Assembly (NCBI GenBank): GCA_030526715.1
Contig: JAUNCG010000010.1
Coordinates: forward strand, 260-53,961
Length of the DNA: 53,702 nucleotides
Source: Eubacteriales bacterium
GTDB taxonomy: Bacteria > Bacillota > Clostridia > Lachnospirales > Lachnospiraceae
Direction: 5' to 3'
In this document: piece by piece, positions 42,514 through 51,044 of the stretch
Layout: every line of letters begins with the position of its first letter
How positions within the stretch are numbered: position 1 is the first letter of the stretch
The notes under the pieces: generated by a model
Told to the model about the DNA's origin: nothing
Database searches by the model: none
Seen by the model: only the letters and a program-made list of their open reading frames with translations
Translations under genes and position numbers: made by a program

Positions 42514-44067
42514 TTATACTGCAGCCTTTTCTTCACGCTCTCTAATCTCATCTTCTGTCACAGCGTCTTCAAGTGTGTAGGAAAGGATCTTATACTGATC
42601 AGCTTCAGCATTCATCAGTTCTCCTCGCTTGTAACCATGATGCATAATCATAATACGATCTGCCAGAGACAGAACTTCCGGCATCTCCGAAGACAACAGG
42701 ATAACTGCAACACCCTGTTTTGCAAGATCATCTACAATTTTATAAATCTCATTTTTGGCACCGATATCAATTCCATGTGTCGGCTCATCCATAAACAATA
42801 TTCGTGGATTATTCATTAGCCAGCGAGCAACAATTGCTTTTTGTTGATTTCCTCCAGAAAGATTTACAATCTGAGTCTCCAGCGTCGGAGTCTTAATACG
42901 CAGCTTGTCACGATATTCTTCTGAAAGCGCCCTACTCTCGGAAGTATTTCGAATACCGTGTCTGGAATGTTGATTCTCATACACGATCATCTCATTTGAA
43001 CGTACTGATAGCTTCAAAAACAACCCTTGTATTTTACGTCCCTCAGGGATTAAACCAATCCCAAGTTTAATCGCATCATCACAATTGGTAATATGCACTT
43101 CTTTTCCATCCAGAAAAATTTGACCGGATTTGATCTTATTTGCACCAAAAATGCACTGCAACACTTCCGAACGCCCGGCTCCAACCAACCCCGTCAGACC
43201 AAGCACCTCCCCCGCATACAGATCAAATGAAACATTTTTCACCTTTCCGGCCATATCATACAGATTCTTCACCGAAAGTACTGGTATTTTATCTTGATAA
43301 TTAGTAATAAAATCACGTTTATTTACGCCTTCAAACTCACGTCCGACCATATAGCTTACCATTTTCTGTTCATTCATCTCCGATGCCGGGCTGGTAATAA
43401 TATGCTTGCCATCTCGCAGTACCGTAATGGTATCTGCAATTCTCATAATCTCCTCCAGTTTATGAGAAATATATAGAATAGATACTCCTTCCACCTTCAT
43501 CTGCATAACTACTTTCAACAAAAATTCAACCTCTGTGCTTGTCAATGAAGACGTCGGCTCATCCATAATAATCATTTTTGCGTTCAGAGATACCGCCTTG
43601 GAAATCTCCAGAAGCTGCTGCTCTGAAATACTCATTTCTTTTACTTTCTTTTTCGGAGAAATATAATGAACACCCAGTTTTTCCAGATATTTTTGACATT
43701 CTCCATTCATCTTCTTATAATCAATCACACCAAATCTATTCTTCGGCATACGGTTCATAAATACATTTTCCGCAGCGGTCATGCCGTTTGCAAGGGAAAG
43801 TTCCTGATGAATCATCGCGATTCCTGCCCGCCTCGCATCATTTGTGCTGCCGAAATCACAAACCCGTCCTTCAAATGTTACTACCCCTTCATCATGTCCG
43901 TATACACCCGATAAAATATTCATCAGTGTAGACTTTCCCGCACCATTTTCCCCAACAATCGCATGTATCTCTCCTTTTGCAATATTAAAAGATACATCGT
44001 CTAATGCCGTTGTTCCCGGGAACCGTTTTGTAACATTTTCTATCTTGCAAATGATTTCCTGATTCAT
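42514..44067 (-). CDS. CUT2 sugar ABC transporter ATP-binding protein (cluster D)
   Basis: A 517-residue double ABC protein. First domain [24 protein letters not shown] and MIIMDEPTSSL; second domain degenerate P-loop [25 protein letters not shown] and ILFMDEPTHGIDIG. C-terminal 30 residues are charged and extend past the usual end. GGAGGG precedes the ATG by five bases. Confidence 0.93.
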   Translation of the reverse strand: MNQEIICKIENVTKRFPGTTALDDVSFNIAKGEIHAIVGENGAGKSTLMNILSGVYGHDEGVVTFEGRVCDFGSTNDARRAGIAMIHQELSLANGMTAAENVFMNRMPKNRFGVIDYKKMNGECQKYLEKLGVHYISPKKKVKEMSISEQQLLEISKAVSLNAKMIIMDEPTSSLTSTEVEFLLKVVMQMKVEGVSILYISHKLEEIMRIADTITVLRDGKHIITSPASEMNEQKMVSYMVGREFEGVNKRDFITNYQDKIPVLSVKNLYDMAGKVKNVSFDLYAGEVLGLTGLVGAGRSEVLQCIFGANKIKSGQIFLDGKEVHITNCDDAIKLGIGLIPEGRKIQGLFLKLSVRSNEMIVYENQHSRHGIRNTSESRALSEEYRDKLRIKTPTLETQIVNLSGGNQQKAIVARWLMNNPRILFMDEPTHGIDIGAKNEIYKIVDDLAKQGVAVILLSSEMPEVLSLADRIMIMHHGYKRGELMNAEADQYKILSYTLEDAVTEDEIREREEKAAV

Positions 44068-44091
44068 ATGTACCCTCCGGTTTTATAAGTA

Positions 44092-44115
44092 AAGGGGGAA
44101 GAACTCCTCCCCCTT
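44092..44115 (-). other. Hairpin between cluster D binding-protein and ATPase genes
   Basis: Stem AAGGGGGA/TCCCCCTT with 8-base loop, 43 bases after the binding-protein stop. Weak T-tract, so probably a stabilising or partial terminator, in the same position as the hairpins of clusters A and B. Confidence 0.7.
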
Positions 44116-44158
44116 ACCCTTTTCAATCTGATTTACTCTGTATCTACCGATTTTTAGA

Positions 44159-45172
44159 TTATTCAAACAGTTCTGGGAACAAATCTTTAACGGTATCCGG
44201 CGTAGCGATAACTGCATCATATGCGTTGATCTCATCACAGTCCTGATCTGCAACCAGTTTATTGAATGCACACACAACCGGCTCATAGCCCTGATTGAAC
44301 GGATCCTGATCGATTGCCATGGAAATGGTTCCGTTTGCAATGTAATCAGCTACTGCATCCAGTACATCATGGCAAACCAATGTAACTTCGCCAGCTTTTC
44401 CTGCATCTTCCAGCGCCTGTGCTGCTCCAGACGGACCACCTGCTGTTACATACAGAGCCTTCAGATCCGGATTTGCTGTAAGGATATTGGTTGTATGAGT
44501 GTATGCTTCTTGAGCATCATCATTGTTCTCATATTCACCAATCAGTTCGATACCCTCAACGTCGTCAAGGACAGATCTTGCACCTGTACGCCGCTTCTCA
44601 TGGCCTGTTACAGAAAAGTCGCCGGTGATAATTGCATATTTTCCACCATCTGCAAGAGCTTCTTTAATAGCTTCGCCTGCTACCTGACCTGCCGCATAGT
44701 CATCCATACCGAACCATGCCGTACGCTCTGTATCCGGAAGGTCACCGTTGAAGCAGTAAACAAGAATGCCCGCATCGGTTGCACTCTGAACAACCGGATC
44801 CAACTCATCTGATACACCAAAGATACAAATCGCATTATAGCCTGAAGCTACACAGTTCTCAATTGTGGAGGTCCAGCTCATTGCCTCAAAGTTTTCAACA
44901 GAAATAACGTCAACAGTACAGTTTCTGTCCGCCAAAACATCCTTTGCATAGTTCTGACCAACCATAACTGCTGCGCCCCATGGGTTATTTTGTACACAGA
45001 TAGAAGCGATCTTAATCGGATCTTCTGCCTCCTGATCAACCGGAAGTGTTCTCAAGGTTTTGCCTGCCGGAACTTCCAAATCTGCTGCCGGTGTAAAATC
45101 TGCTGCCATCGCACTTGTTCCCGAAACTGCCACCAATGCTGCCATTAAAACCGCTACCATTTTCTTTTTCAT
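44159..45172 (-). CDS. CUT2 sugar-binding protein (cluster D)
   Basis: A 337-residue Peripla_BP_4 protein. Signal peptide MKKKMVAVLMAALVAVSGTS with cleavage near AMAA-DF and no lipobox cysteine. The C-terminal half (NPDLKALYVTAGGPSGAAQA, LVCHDVLDAVADYIANG, AIDQDPFNQGYEP) is strikingly similar to the effector domain of the divergent LacI-type regulator at 49184, suggesting the same ligand. AAGGAG precedes the ATG. Confidence 0.9.
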   Translation of the reverse strand: MKKKMVAVLMAALVAVSGTSAMAADFTPAADLEVPAGKTLRTLPVDQEAEDPIKIASICVQNNPWGAAVMVGQNYAKDVLADRNCTVDVISVENFEAMSWTSTIENCVASGYNAICIFGVSDELDPVVQSATDAGILVYCFNGDLPDTERTAWFGMDDYAAGQVAGEAIKEALADGGKYAIITGDFSVTGHEKRRTGARSVLDDVEGIELIGEYENNDDAQEAYTHTTNILTANPDLKALYVTAGGPSGAAQALEDAGKAGEVTLVCHDVLDAVADYIANGTISMAIDQDPFNQGYEPVVCAFNKLVADQDCDEINAYDAVIATPDTVKDLFPELFE

Positions 45173-45248
45173 ACCCTTTTCTCCTTTTCTCTTACATTAT
45201 TTAGTTTTTCTATTTCAACTTCACCCCAGAAGTTAAAATCATTAAAAA

Positions 45249-46235
45249 TCATCTTGCCTCATGTTTCTTTCTGAAACAATCGATCGCTACAGAGAAGATA
45301 ATAACGATACCAAGCACTACCGTCTGCCAGTAGCCAGGTACAGCAATCTGTACGAACAGATTCTTCAACAGCGACATCAGCACTGCACCAAGTACAACAC
45401 CGAAAATGTTTCCTTCACCACCTGCCATGGAAATACCACCGATAACGCAGGCTGCAATCGCATCCAGCTCATATCCGTCACCATAAGAAGGTCCAGCCTG
45501 TTTTAGCTGTCCCAGCATCAACAAACCAACGCAAGCACACATGACACCACTTAGAACATATACAAAAATCATTACTTTTTCCGAATCAATACCCGAAAGC
45601 TTTGCTGCCTTTTCATTACATCCTACTGCATAAATATTTCTGCCAAGAACTGTATATTTTGCAAACAACCAAGCGAGTATGACTGCTACAATCATAAATA
45701 CAACCGAGATTGGAACCGAACCAATATACTTTCCACCGAAGACGCTGATCCAGCTTTCACCATATTTGATCGGTGACCCTCCGGATACCAGCAGTGCAAT
45801 ACCATTGCCAATCTTCAGAACACCCATGGTTGCTATGAAAGGGGGAAGTCCTATCTTCGCAACTAGGATACCGTTCAGTAATCCAAACGCCATTCCAATA
45901 ACAAGGATAATCAGCAAAACAATCAACGGATTCAAGGAACCTCCCACCGCCTGATTCGCATACGTAGCGATGCAGATCGTACATGCAATCACCGCGCCTA
46001 CCGATAGGTCTACACCGCCGGTAATAATAACGAATCCCATTCCAATTGCAAGCACTGCATAGTGGGAAGCCTGTCTCAATACATTAAAAATATTCAGTGT
46101 AGTCGGAAACGAGTTCGGTCTCACTATCGTAAGATAAATTGCAATTACGATAATTACCAGCACAACAACCATTTCCTGATGCGCAAAAATCCCCTTTATC
46201 TTGCTGCCTGTCTGTTCTTTTTCTTTCCCCTGCAT
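45249..46235 (-). CDS. CUT2 sugar ABC transporter permease (cluster D)
   Basis: A 328-residue permease with the usual ITGGVDLSVGAVIA, GRNIYAVGCNEKAAKLSGI coupling loop and AIAACVIGGISMAGGEGNIFG. The importer order here is permease, binding protein, ATPase, unlike clusters A and B. AAGGGG lies seven bases before the ATG. Confidence 0.92.
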   Translation of the reverse strand: MQGKEKEQTGSKIKGIFAHQEMVVVLVIIVIAIYLTIVRPNSFPTTLNIFNVLRQASHYAVLAIGMGFVIITGGVDLSVGAVIACTICIATYANQAVGGSLNPLIVLLIILVIGMAFGLLNGILVAKIGLPPFIATMGVLKIGNGIALLVSGGSPIKYGESWISVFGGKYIGSVPISVVFMIVAVILAWLFAKYTVLGRNIYAVGCNEKAAKLSGIDSEKVMIFVYVLSGVMCACVGLLMLGQLKQAGPSYGDGYELDAIAACVIGGISMAGGEGNIFGVVLGAVLMSLLKNLFVQIAVPGYWQTVVLGIVIIFSVAIDCFRKKHEAR

Positions 46236-46324
46236 TTTAGTGCCCCTTTCCAGTTGTATTTTAACAATTCTTATATTGAACTTTTTATAGCTTTATGTAT
46301 CTTGCTGTTTTGCAGAGTCATTCG

Positions 46325-47119
46325 TTATAATGTTTTGTTTGTTTCTTCACTCGCCCTCACATGTGCAAGGTACGCATTCTGCACTTTAAACATTCCGCCA
46401 TCCACACCAACGATTTCACCAGTGATATAACCCGCATCTTCTGAAGCCAAAAATCCTACCAGCGACGCCGCATCTTCCGGAGTACCAAATTTTTGAAGAC
46501 ACATATCACGCACCTGTTCATCACCGCGCTCGCAGATCATTTCATGCGTCATATCTGTATCAATAATACCCGGTGCATACGCATTCACTGTAATACCATA
46601 CGGTCCCAGTTCGCCAGCGCCAATCTTCGTCAGCATCTCTACAGAAGCCTTGCTTGCTCCATAGCCCACCAAACCACAGTCTGCAAAATGTCCAGAAATA
46701 GAAGCCGCATTTACAATGCGTCCATACTTGCATTCCTTCATATGCGGAAGAACCGCCTTGATCATAAAGAGCTGACTCTTAAAATTCACTGCCATGATGC
46801 GATCCAGATATTCTTCTGTCATATCCTCAATGTAACAAAAATCAAAAATCCCCGCATTATTTACCAGAATATCTACTCTTCCAAGTTTCTCATATACCTT
46901 TTCTACAATCGTATTTGCTGCCTTCTGGCTGGATACATCACCTTGTAGTACAAAACTTTCAGGCTCAATCGCTTTCAATACATCTTCTGTTTCTTTTGCA
47001 CTCTTTTCATCTGAACGATACACTGCACAGACAGTCACTCCCTTTTGGGCAAGATCTACACTGATAGCTCTTCCCATACCGCGAGTTCCGCCTGTAACAA
47101 TCGCTACTCTTCCGTTCAT
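46325..47119 (-). CDS. Short-chain dehydrogenase/reductase (cluster D, copy 1)
   Basis: About 264 residues: cofactor motif TGGTRGMGRA, NNAG, and catalytic YxxxK in GYGASKASVEML. AVYRSDEKSA after the second strand is compatible with NADP(H) preference. Likely oxidises or reduces a sugar or polyol hydroxyl in the cluster D pathway. AGGAGG lies eight bases before the ATG at 47117-47119; the longer frame begins inside the upstream gene's spacer. Confidence 0.9.
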   Translation of the reverse strand: MNGRVAIVTGGTRGMGRAISVDLAQKGVTVCAVYRSDEKSAKETEDVLKAIEPESFVLQGDVSSQKAANTIVEKVYEKLGRVDILVNNAGIFDFCYIEDMTEEYLDRIMAVNFKSQLFMIKAVLPHMKECKYGRIVNAASISGHFADCGLVGYGASKASVEMLTKIGAGELGPYGITVNAYAPGIIDTDMTHEMICERGDEQVRDMCLQKFGTPEDAASLVGFLASEDAGYITGEIVGVDGGMFKVQNAYLAHVRASEETNKTL

Positions 47120-47137
47120 AATTATATCCTCCTGCAA

Positions 47138-47905
47138 TTATCCAATAGTAAATCCGCCATCAATCACAATATTGGCACCATTTATCAAACTAGCTGCATC
47201 ACTAGCAAGATACACCGCACATGCAGCCACCTCTTCCGGGTATCCAAAACGCCTCGCCGGAATCGTCTGCTTAAATGCCTCACCTGCTGCATTGTTCCAG
47301 TTCATCTCCCCAAGTGCTGTAAGGATAACCGTCGGTGAAATCGCATTAATATTAATATTGTATCTTGCCCACTCCAACGCACACTGTTTTACAAGTTGGA
47401 TAATCCCAGCTTTGGTACATCCATATGCTACATGCTTATCAAGAGCAACGACACCCGCCTGAGAAGCTATGCACACAATTTTTCCACCACCATTTTTCAA
47501 CATAATTTTTCCGACTTCTCGAGTCATCTTAAAGCTTCCTGTCAAATTTACATCAAAAGTCTTCTGCCAAATATCATCGCTGACCTCTTCCACTTTTTCC
47601 AGAATCCCAATTCCTGCACAGTTAATCAGCACATCAATCTTTCCAAACTCGCTGCAGGCAGTCTCCACCGCTCTCTTGATATCTTGGTCTTTTGTAATAT
47701 CGCCGACAACACTGACAAACCTTTTCCCCAGCTTTTCTACTTCTTCTTTTGTCTTTGCTCCGTCCTTAAGATCAAAGCAAACAATATTAGCTCCTTTTCT
47801 TGCAAACATAATTGCAGTTGCCTGTCCGATGCCTTCTGCAGCTCCTGTAACAAGTACTGTTTTTCCATCTGCACCAAAATTAATATCAAAATTTCTGTAA
47901 TCCAT
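47138..47905 (-). CDS. Short-chain dehydrogenase/reductase (cluster D, copy 2)
   Basis: About 255 residues: TGAAEGIGQATA, aspartate in VCFDLKDG after strand two (NAD preference), NCAG and YGCTKAGIIQL with catalytic Tyr and Lys. Together with copy 1 it could perform an oxidation-reduction pair, inverting or moving a carbonyl. AGAAGG precedes the ATG at 47903-47905; the eight earlier codons are not family-like. Confidence 0.9.
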   Translation of the reverse strand: MDYRNFDINFGADGKTVLVTGAAEGIGQATAIMFARKGANIVCFDLKDGAKTKEEVEKLGKRFVSVVGDITKDQDIKRAVETACSEFGKIDVLINCAGIGILEKVEEVSDDIWQKTFDVNLTGSFKMTREVGKIMLKNGGGKIVCIASQAGVVALDKHVAYGCTKAGIIQLVKQCALEWARYNININAISPTVILTALGEMNWNNAAGEAFKQTIPARRFGYPEEVAACAVYLASDAASLINGANIVIDGGFTIG

Positions 47906-47954
47906 GCTTACCTTCTTTCCAGCTTTCATCGACGCCTTCGGTACCTGCAGTCAC

Positions 47955-48824
47955 CTAACCCTCAAAGTTCTTTTTCAGGAATGCAAGTGATATTTTTGCC
48001 TGTTCCGTCATTTCTTCTTCTGTCGTTGCACCTTCACTCAGATCTCTCCAAATATGAATAACCGGCCCTATTTCGCCTCCCCATCTCATAAACGGCTCAA
48101 TTACCGCATATTCCTGATAATTGATATCTCTAAGCGCCTGTCCGATCTCCATCCATGGCAGCGATCCAAGCCCCGGCAACTTTCTATTTCCTTCTCCAAG
48201 ATGCAGATGACCAAGCTTATCTCCTGCCAAACGGATCGCCCCTGGAAGGCTATCTTCCTCGATGTTCATATGGAAAGTATCCAACAAAAGCTTTATATGA
48301 TCGCTTCCAACTCTATCAAGATACTCCAATCCCTCTTTACAGTCTGTCATAATATACGTCTCAAAACGATTCAATACTTCCAGTGAGCATACAACGTCAT
48401 ACTCTTCTGCAGCTTTCGCCACTTCTTTCATGCCGGCAATGCTATCTTCCCATGCCTGCTCTTTATTAATATAATCGAAACTACATGGCCAGTAAGAATA
48501 CATTGCACCGCCCAATGCCCTTGAACCAACACGACTCATCTTCTCGATCAGTCTCTGGATGTATGCAACGCCAGCGGCTCTTACACCAGCATCCGGAGAG
48601 GCTAAATCATAATCCTTGGATGGCCCGATGTTCGTGCTTAACTCTAAACCAAGTCCTTTAGAAACATCTTTGAGTGCATTTATCTCCGCATCGGTCATAT
48701 CATATAAATGATTGGCACCTATCTCCATTACATCAAATCCAGCATTACGAATTTTCTTTGCCGTCTCAATATAATCACACTTCCATACATTTCCCCAAAA
48801 ATGATTCAGCATTCCGTACTTCAT
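47955..48824 (-). CDS. Sugar 3-epimerase of the D-allulose/D-tagatose epimerase family (cluster D)
   Basis: About 289 residues, paralogous to the cluster B epimerase (shared SYWP, LNRFE, DTFHMNIEE, GHLHxGExNR, EPF). Metal residues E149, D182, H208 and E243 are intact. It should act on a free or simple ketose; the diverged N-terminal segment (MKYGMLNHFWGNVW) suggests a different substrate. It is first in the cluster D operon. AAGGGG lies eight bases before the ATG at 48822-48824, so I drop the seven upstream codons. Confidence 0.9.
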   Translation of the reverse strand: MKYGMLNHFWGNVWKCDYIETAKKIRNAGFDVMEIGANHLYDMTDAEINALKDVSKGLGLELSTNIGPSKDYDLASPDAGVRAAGVAYIQRLIEKMSRVGSRALGGAMYSYWPCSFDYINKEQAWEDSIAGMKEVAKAAEEYDVVCSLEVLNRFETYIMTDCKEGLEYLDRVGSDHIKLLLDTFHMNIEEDSLPGAIRLAGDKLGHLHLGEGNRKLPGLGSLPWMEIGQALRDINYQEYAVIEPFMRWGGEIGPVIHIWRDLSEGATTEEEMTEQAKISLAFLKKNFEG

Positions 48825-48860
48825 AATCCATTCCCCTTCATTCATTATAATTTATTCTTT

Positions 48861-48874
48861 TGTGCTCGTGCTCA
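48861..48874. promoter_or_regulatory. LacI-type operator of cluster D
   Basis: TGTGCTCGTGCTCA, an imperfect 14-bp palindrome with outer TG..CA and central CpG as in LacI-family sites. It lies five bases downstream of the likely -10, over the transcription start, next to the divergently encoded LacI protein. Confidence 0.55.
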
Positions 48875-48879
48875 AAAAC

Positions 48880-48909
48880 AAGATATCATAATCTTTTATC
48901 ATGTTTCAA
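48880..48909 (-). promoter_or_regulatory. Likely promoter of cluster D
   Basis: Minus-strand TTGAAA (48904-48909) and TATCTT (48880-48885) with an 18-base spacer. An overlapping TATGAT gives too short a spacer. Confidence 0.45.
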
Positions 48910-49183
48910 TATGCAAAACCTACAAATTTATTGTACATTTTTTTGTAATTTCGCCAATATGCACTTATTTTTTGTACACTTTTACCTTTTATATTCATGA
49001 TTCAGCGATATTAAGCACTTTTTTTATGGATTATACATAAATTTTCGCTTTATTTTCCGACAACCATTTTTTTCTATTTTATTTTCAGAAATTTTATTGT
49101 TTTTTACATTCTTGTTTGTCATCTTTTTTTATAGTAATATAGATAGAAAGATTATTATAAATCACTCAGAACGGAGTACCATT

Positions 49184-50215
49184 ATGCGAGTTACAATTAA
49201 AGAGATTGCGAAACGTGCCAATGTTTCCCGTGGTACAGTTGATAAAGTCCTCAATCACCGTCCAGGTGTAAAAAAAGAAACTATGGAACGGGTTCAGGCA
49301 ATTATCGAAGAGCTCAATTACACACCAAACATTATCGGAAAGGCTCTTGTGCAGAGCAATCATCCCTATAGACTGCTCATTATTCTCACGCCCGATCATA
49401 ACCCATATATTCGTGAAATTAAAAAAGGAATTGAACAGGGGCGACAGGAATTTCACCCTTTTGGAATTGAAGTTGATGTGAAAATTCTTCATACTCTTGA
49501 TCCAGCAGAAGAACTAGATATATTAAATACATTTGAAAGCGACGGATACTCAGGACTGGCCATTTTTCCAATTGACCATCCAGATGTCCGCTCCAGAATA
49601 AATCAAATTTCAGATCAAAACTTTCCTGTTATCAGCTTTAATTCACAGATTTTTGGCATACATCCATTGTGCCATGTCGGACAGAATCATTATAAAGGAG
49701 GATACATTGCTGCCAGTTTACTTTGCAAACAACTACCTCCCAATGCTCAAATAGGAATCGTCACAAGCTCTAATACATTATCTTGTCATCCTAGCCGAAT
49801 ACAGGGATTTCAGGATCGGCTTCTACGTGATAATTCCAATCACATAATCACAGAAATTCGTGAAAATCAGGACAAAGATGATCTCGCCTATCAAATAACT
49901 CTCGACTATTGCAAGAAATATCCGGATTTAAAGGCCATTTACATATCTGGGGGAGGTATTAGCGGCGTTGGGCAAGCATTATTTGAATTATCTAAAAATG
50001 GTATTATTAAGGTAATCTGTCATGATATTACATCAGACAGTCAGGAAATGCTTCATCGCGGAGTAGTTGATTTCGCACTCAGTCAGGCTTCCGCCGATCA
50101 AGGTTATCAGATTGTCAAAATATTCTTTGAATACATAATTAAAGGACAACCCCCAGTCTCCGACTTTATTGAGATGCCTGTCACAATTTTTATAGATGAA
50201 TTACTATATTCTTAG
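49184..50215 (+). CDS. LacI family regulator with binding-protein-like effector domain (cluster D)
   Basis: About 343 residues: VTIKEIAKRANVSRGTVDKVL helix-turn-helix type start (note GTVDKVLN, not the usual STVSRVLN) and YTPNIIGKALVQS hinge. The effector part (YPDLKAIYISGGGISGVGQA, VICHDITSDSQEMLHRG, ALSQASADQGYQI) is much closer to the cluster D binding protein than to common LacI effector domains. It should sense the imported sugar and control the divergent operon. ACGGAG lies seven bases before the ATG; the 29 upstream codons are hydrophobic read-through of AT-rich DNA. Confidence 0.9.
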   Translation: MRVTIKEIAKRANVSRGTVDKVLNHRPGVKKETMERVQAIIEELNYTPNIIGKALVQSNHPYRLLIILTPDHNPYIREIKKGIEQGRQEFHPFGIEVDVKILHTLDPAEELDILNTFESDGYSGLAIFPIDHPDVRSRINQISDQNFPVISFNSQIFGIHPLCHVGQNHYKGGYIAASLLCKQLPPNAQIGIVTSSNTLSCHPSRIQGFQDRLLRDNSNHIITEIRENQDKDDLAYQITLDYCKKYPDLKAIYISGGGISGVGQALFELSKNGIIKVICHDITSDSQEMLHRGVVDFALSQASADQGYQIVKIFFEYIIKGQPPVSDFIEMPVTIFIDELLYS

Positions 50216-50224
50216 AAATTTTTT

Positions 50225-50256
50225 ATGCTGCCTGTGTACTTTCACACAGGCAGCAT
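50225..50256. terminator. Hairpin between convergent LacI and DeoC genes
   Basis: A perfect 13-bp stem ATGCTGCCTGTGT/ACACAGGCAGCAT with 6-base loop. T-tracts are poor on both sides, but the position between two convergent stops supports a termination role. Confidence 0.65.
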
Positions 50257-50297
50257 CATTTCTGTTCGCAGAAATATTTACAATATAAATGCTCAAT

Positions 50298-51044
50298 TTA
50301 TACTTCTTTCGGGATATAAATCCCACCCTCTTTTTCTCTTTCTATAGCTTCCTTCAAGATAGACTCTGTTGAACGTGTTCCCACACGAATTGCACCTGTT
50401 GACATAACCGCTAAAGTTGCATCCAGCGTACGTACACCTCCAGCAGCTTTCACCTGCATTTCCGGTTTTGTATGTGCTCGCATCAGTTTCAGGTCATGGA
50501 TGGTAGAACCTCCCGGAGCATATCCGGTTGAGGTCTTTGTGAAATCCGCTCCTGCTTTTTCACAGATTTCACACGCCTTAATCTTTTCTTCGTCTGTAAG
50601 ATACGCATTTTCCAGAATTACTTTTACTTTAACGCCCTCCACATGTGCAGCTTCAACGACTGAACGGATATCTTTTTCTACATACTCATAATCGCCACTG
50701 CGCAACCTTCCAATATTCAATACCATATCCACTTCGTCAGCGCCTTTTTTTATAGCATCTTTTGTCTCAAAGACCTTAGTCTCTGTGGTACATGTTCCGT
50801 GCGGAAATCCAATAACCGTCGTGATAATGATATCCGTACCATCCAGTTCCTTCTTTGCAATTTCAATATCAGAAGGTCTGACACAGCAGGAAATACATTT
50901 ATATTTCTTTGCCATGGTACAGCAGTCAATTGTATCCTGAATGGTTAACTGCGGCTGCAGATTTGAGTGATCCATCAAATTTGCAATATCCTGCACTGTA
51001 ACTTTTCCTGAAAATTTATATTCAATCTTTCTTGTTGGCTTCAT
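50298..51044 (-). CDS. DeoC-family aldolase (cluster E)
   Basis: A 248-residue aldolase with D106 (VDMVLNIG), K170 (TKTSTGY) and K199 (VKAAGG). The STGY motif is closer to canonical deoxyribose-phosphate aldolase than the two cluster D copies, though a cysteine-rich stretch (CISCCVRPSD) and 20 extra N-terminal residues are present. Its start overlaps the FGGY kinase stop (ATGA), so the two are coupled. GGGAGG lies in the end of the kinase gene. Confidence 0.9.
   Translation of the reverse strand: MKPTRKIEYKFSGKVTVQDIANLMDHSNLQPQLTIQDTIDCCTMAKKYKCISCCVRPSDIEIAKKELDGTDIIITTVIGFPHGTCTTETKVFETKDAIKKGADEVDMVLNIGRLRSGDYEYVEKDIRSVVEAAHVEGVKVKVILENAYLTDEEKIKACEICEKAGADFTKTSTGYAPGGSTIHDLKLMRAHTKPEMQVKAAGGVRTLDATLAVMSTGAIRVGTRSTESILKEAIEREKEGGIYIPKEV

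Larger units (their letters stand above)
48825..49183. other. Divergent control region of cluster D
   Basis: A very AT-rich 359-bp region between the epimerase operon (minus) and the LacI gene (plus). It holds the operator and promoter listed next and several T-runs and TTTTTT(A/G)TA stretches toward the LacI gene. No gene seen. Confidence 0.6.

Noticed and set aside
42474..50256. Possible dispersed repeat family: the hairpins at 42474-42501 and 50225-50256 both contain CACAGGC(A/T)GC
   Set aside because: Similarity is limited to about ten bases of GC-rich stem and other stems differ; two independent hairpins are the simpler reading.
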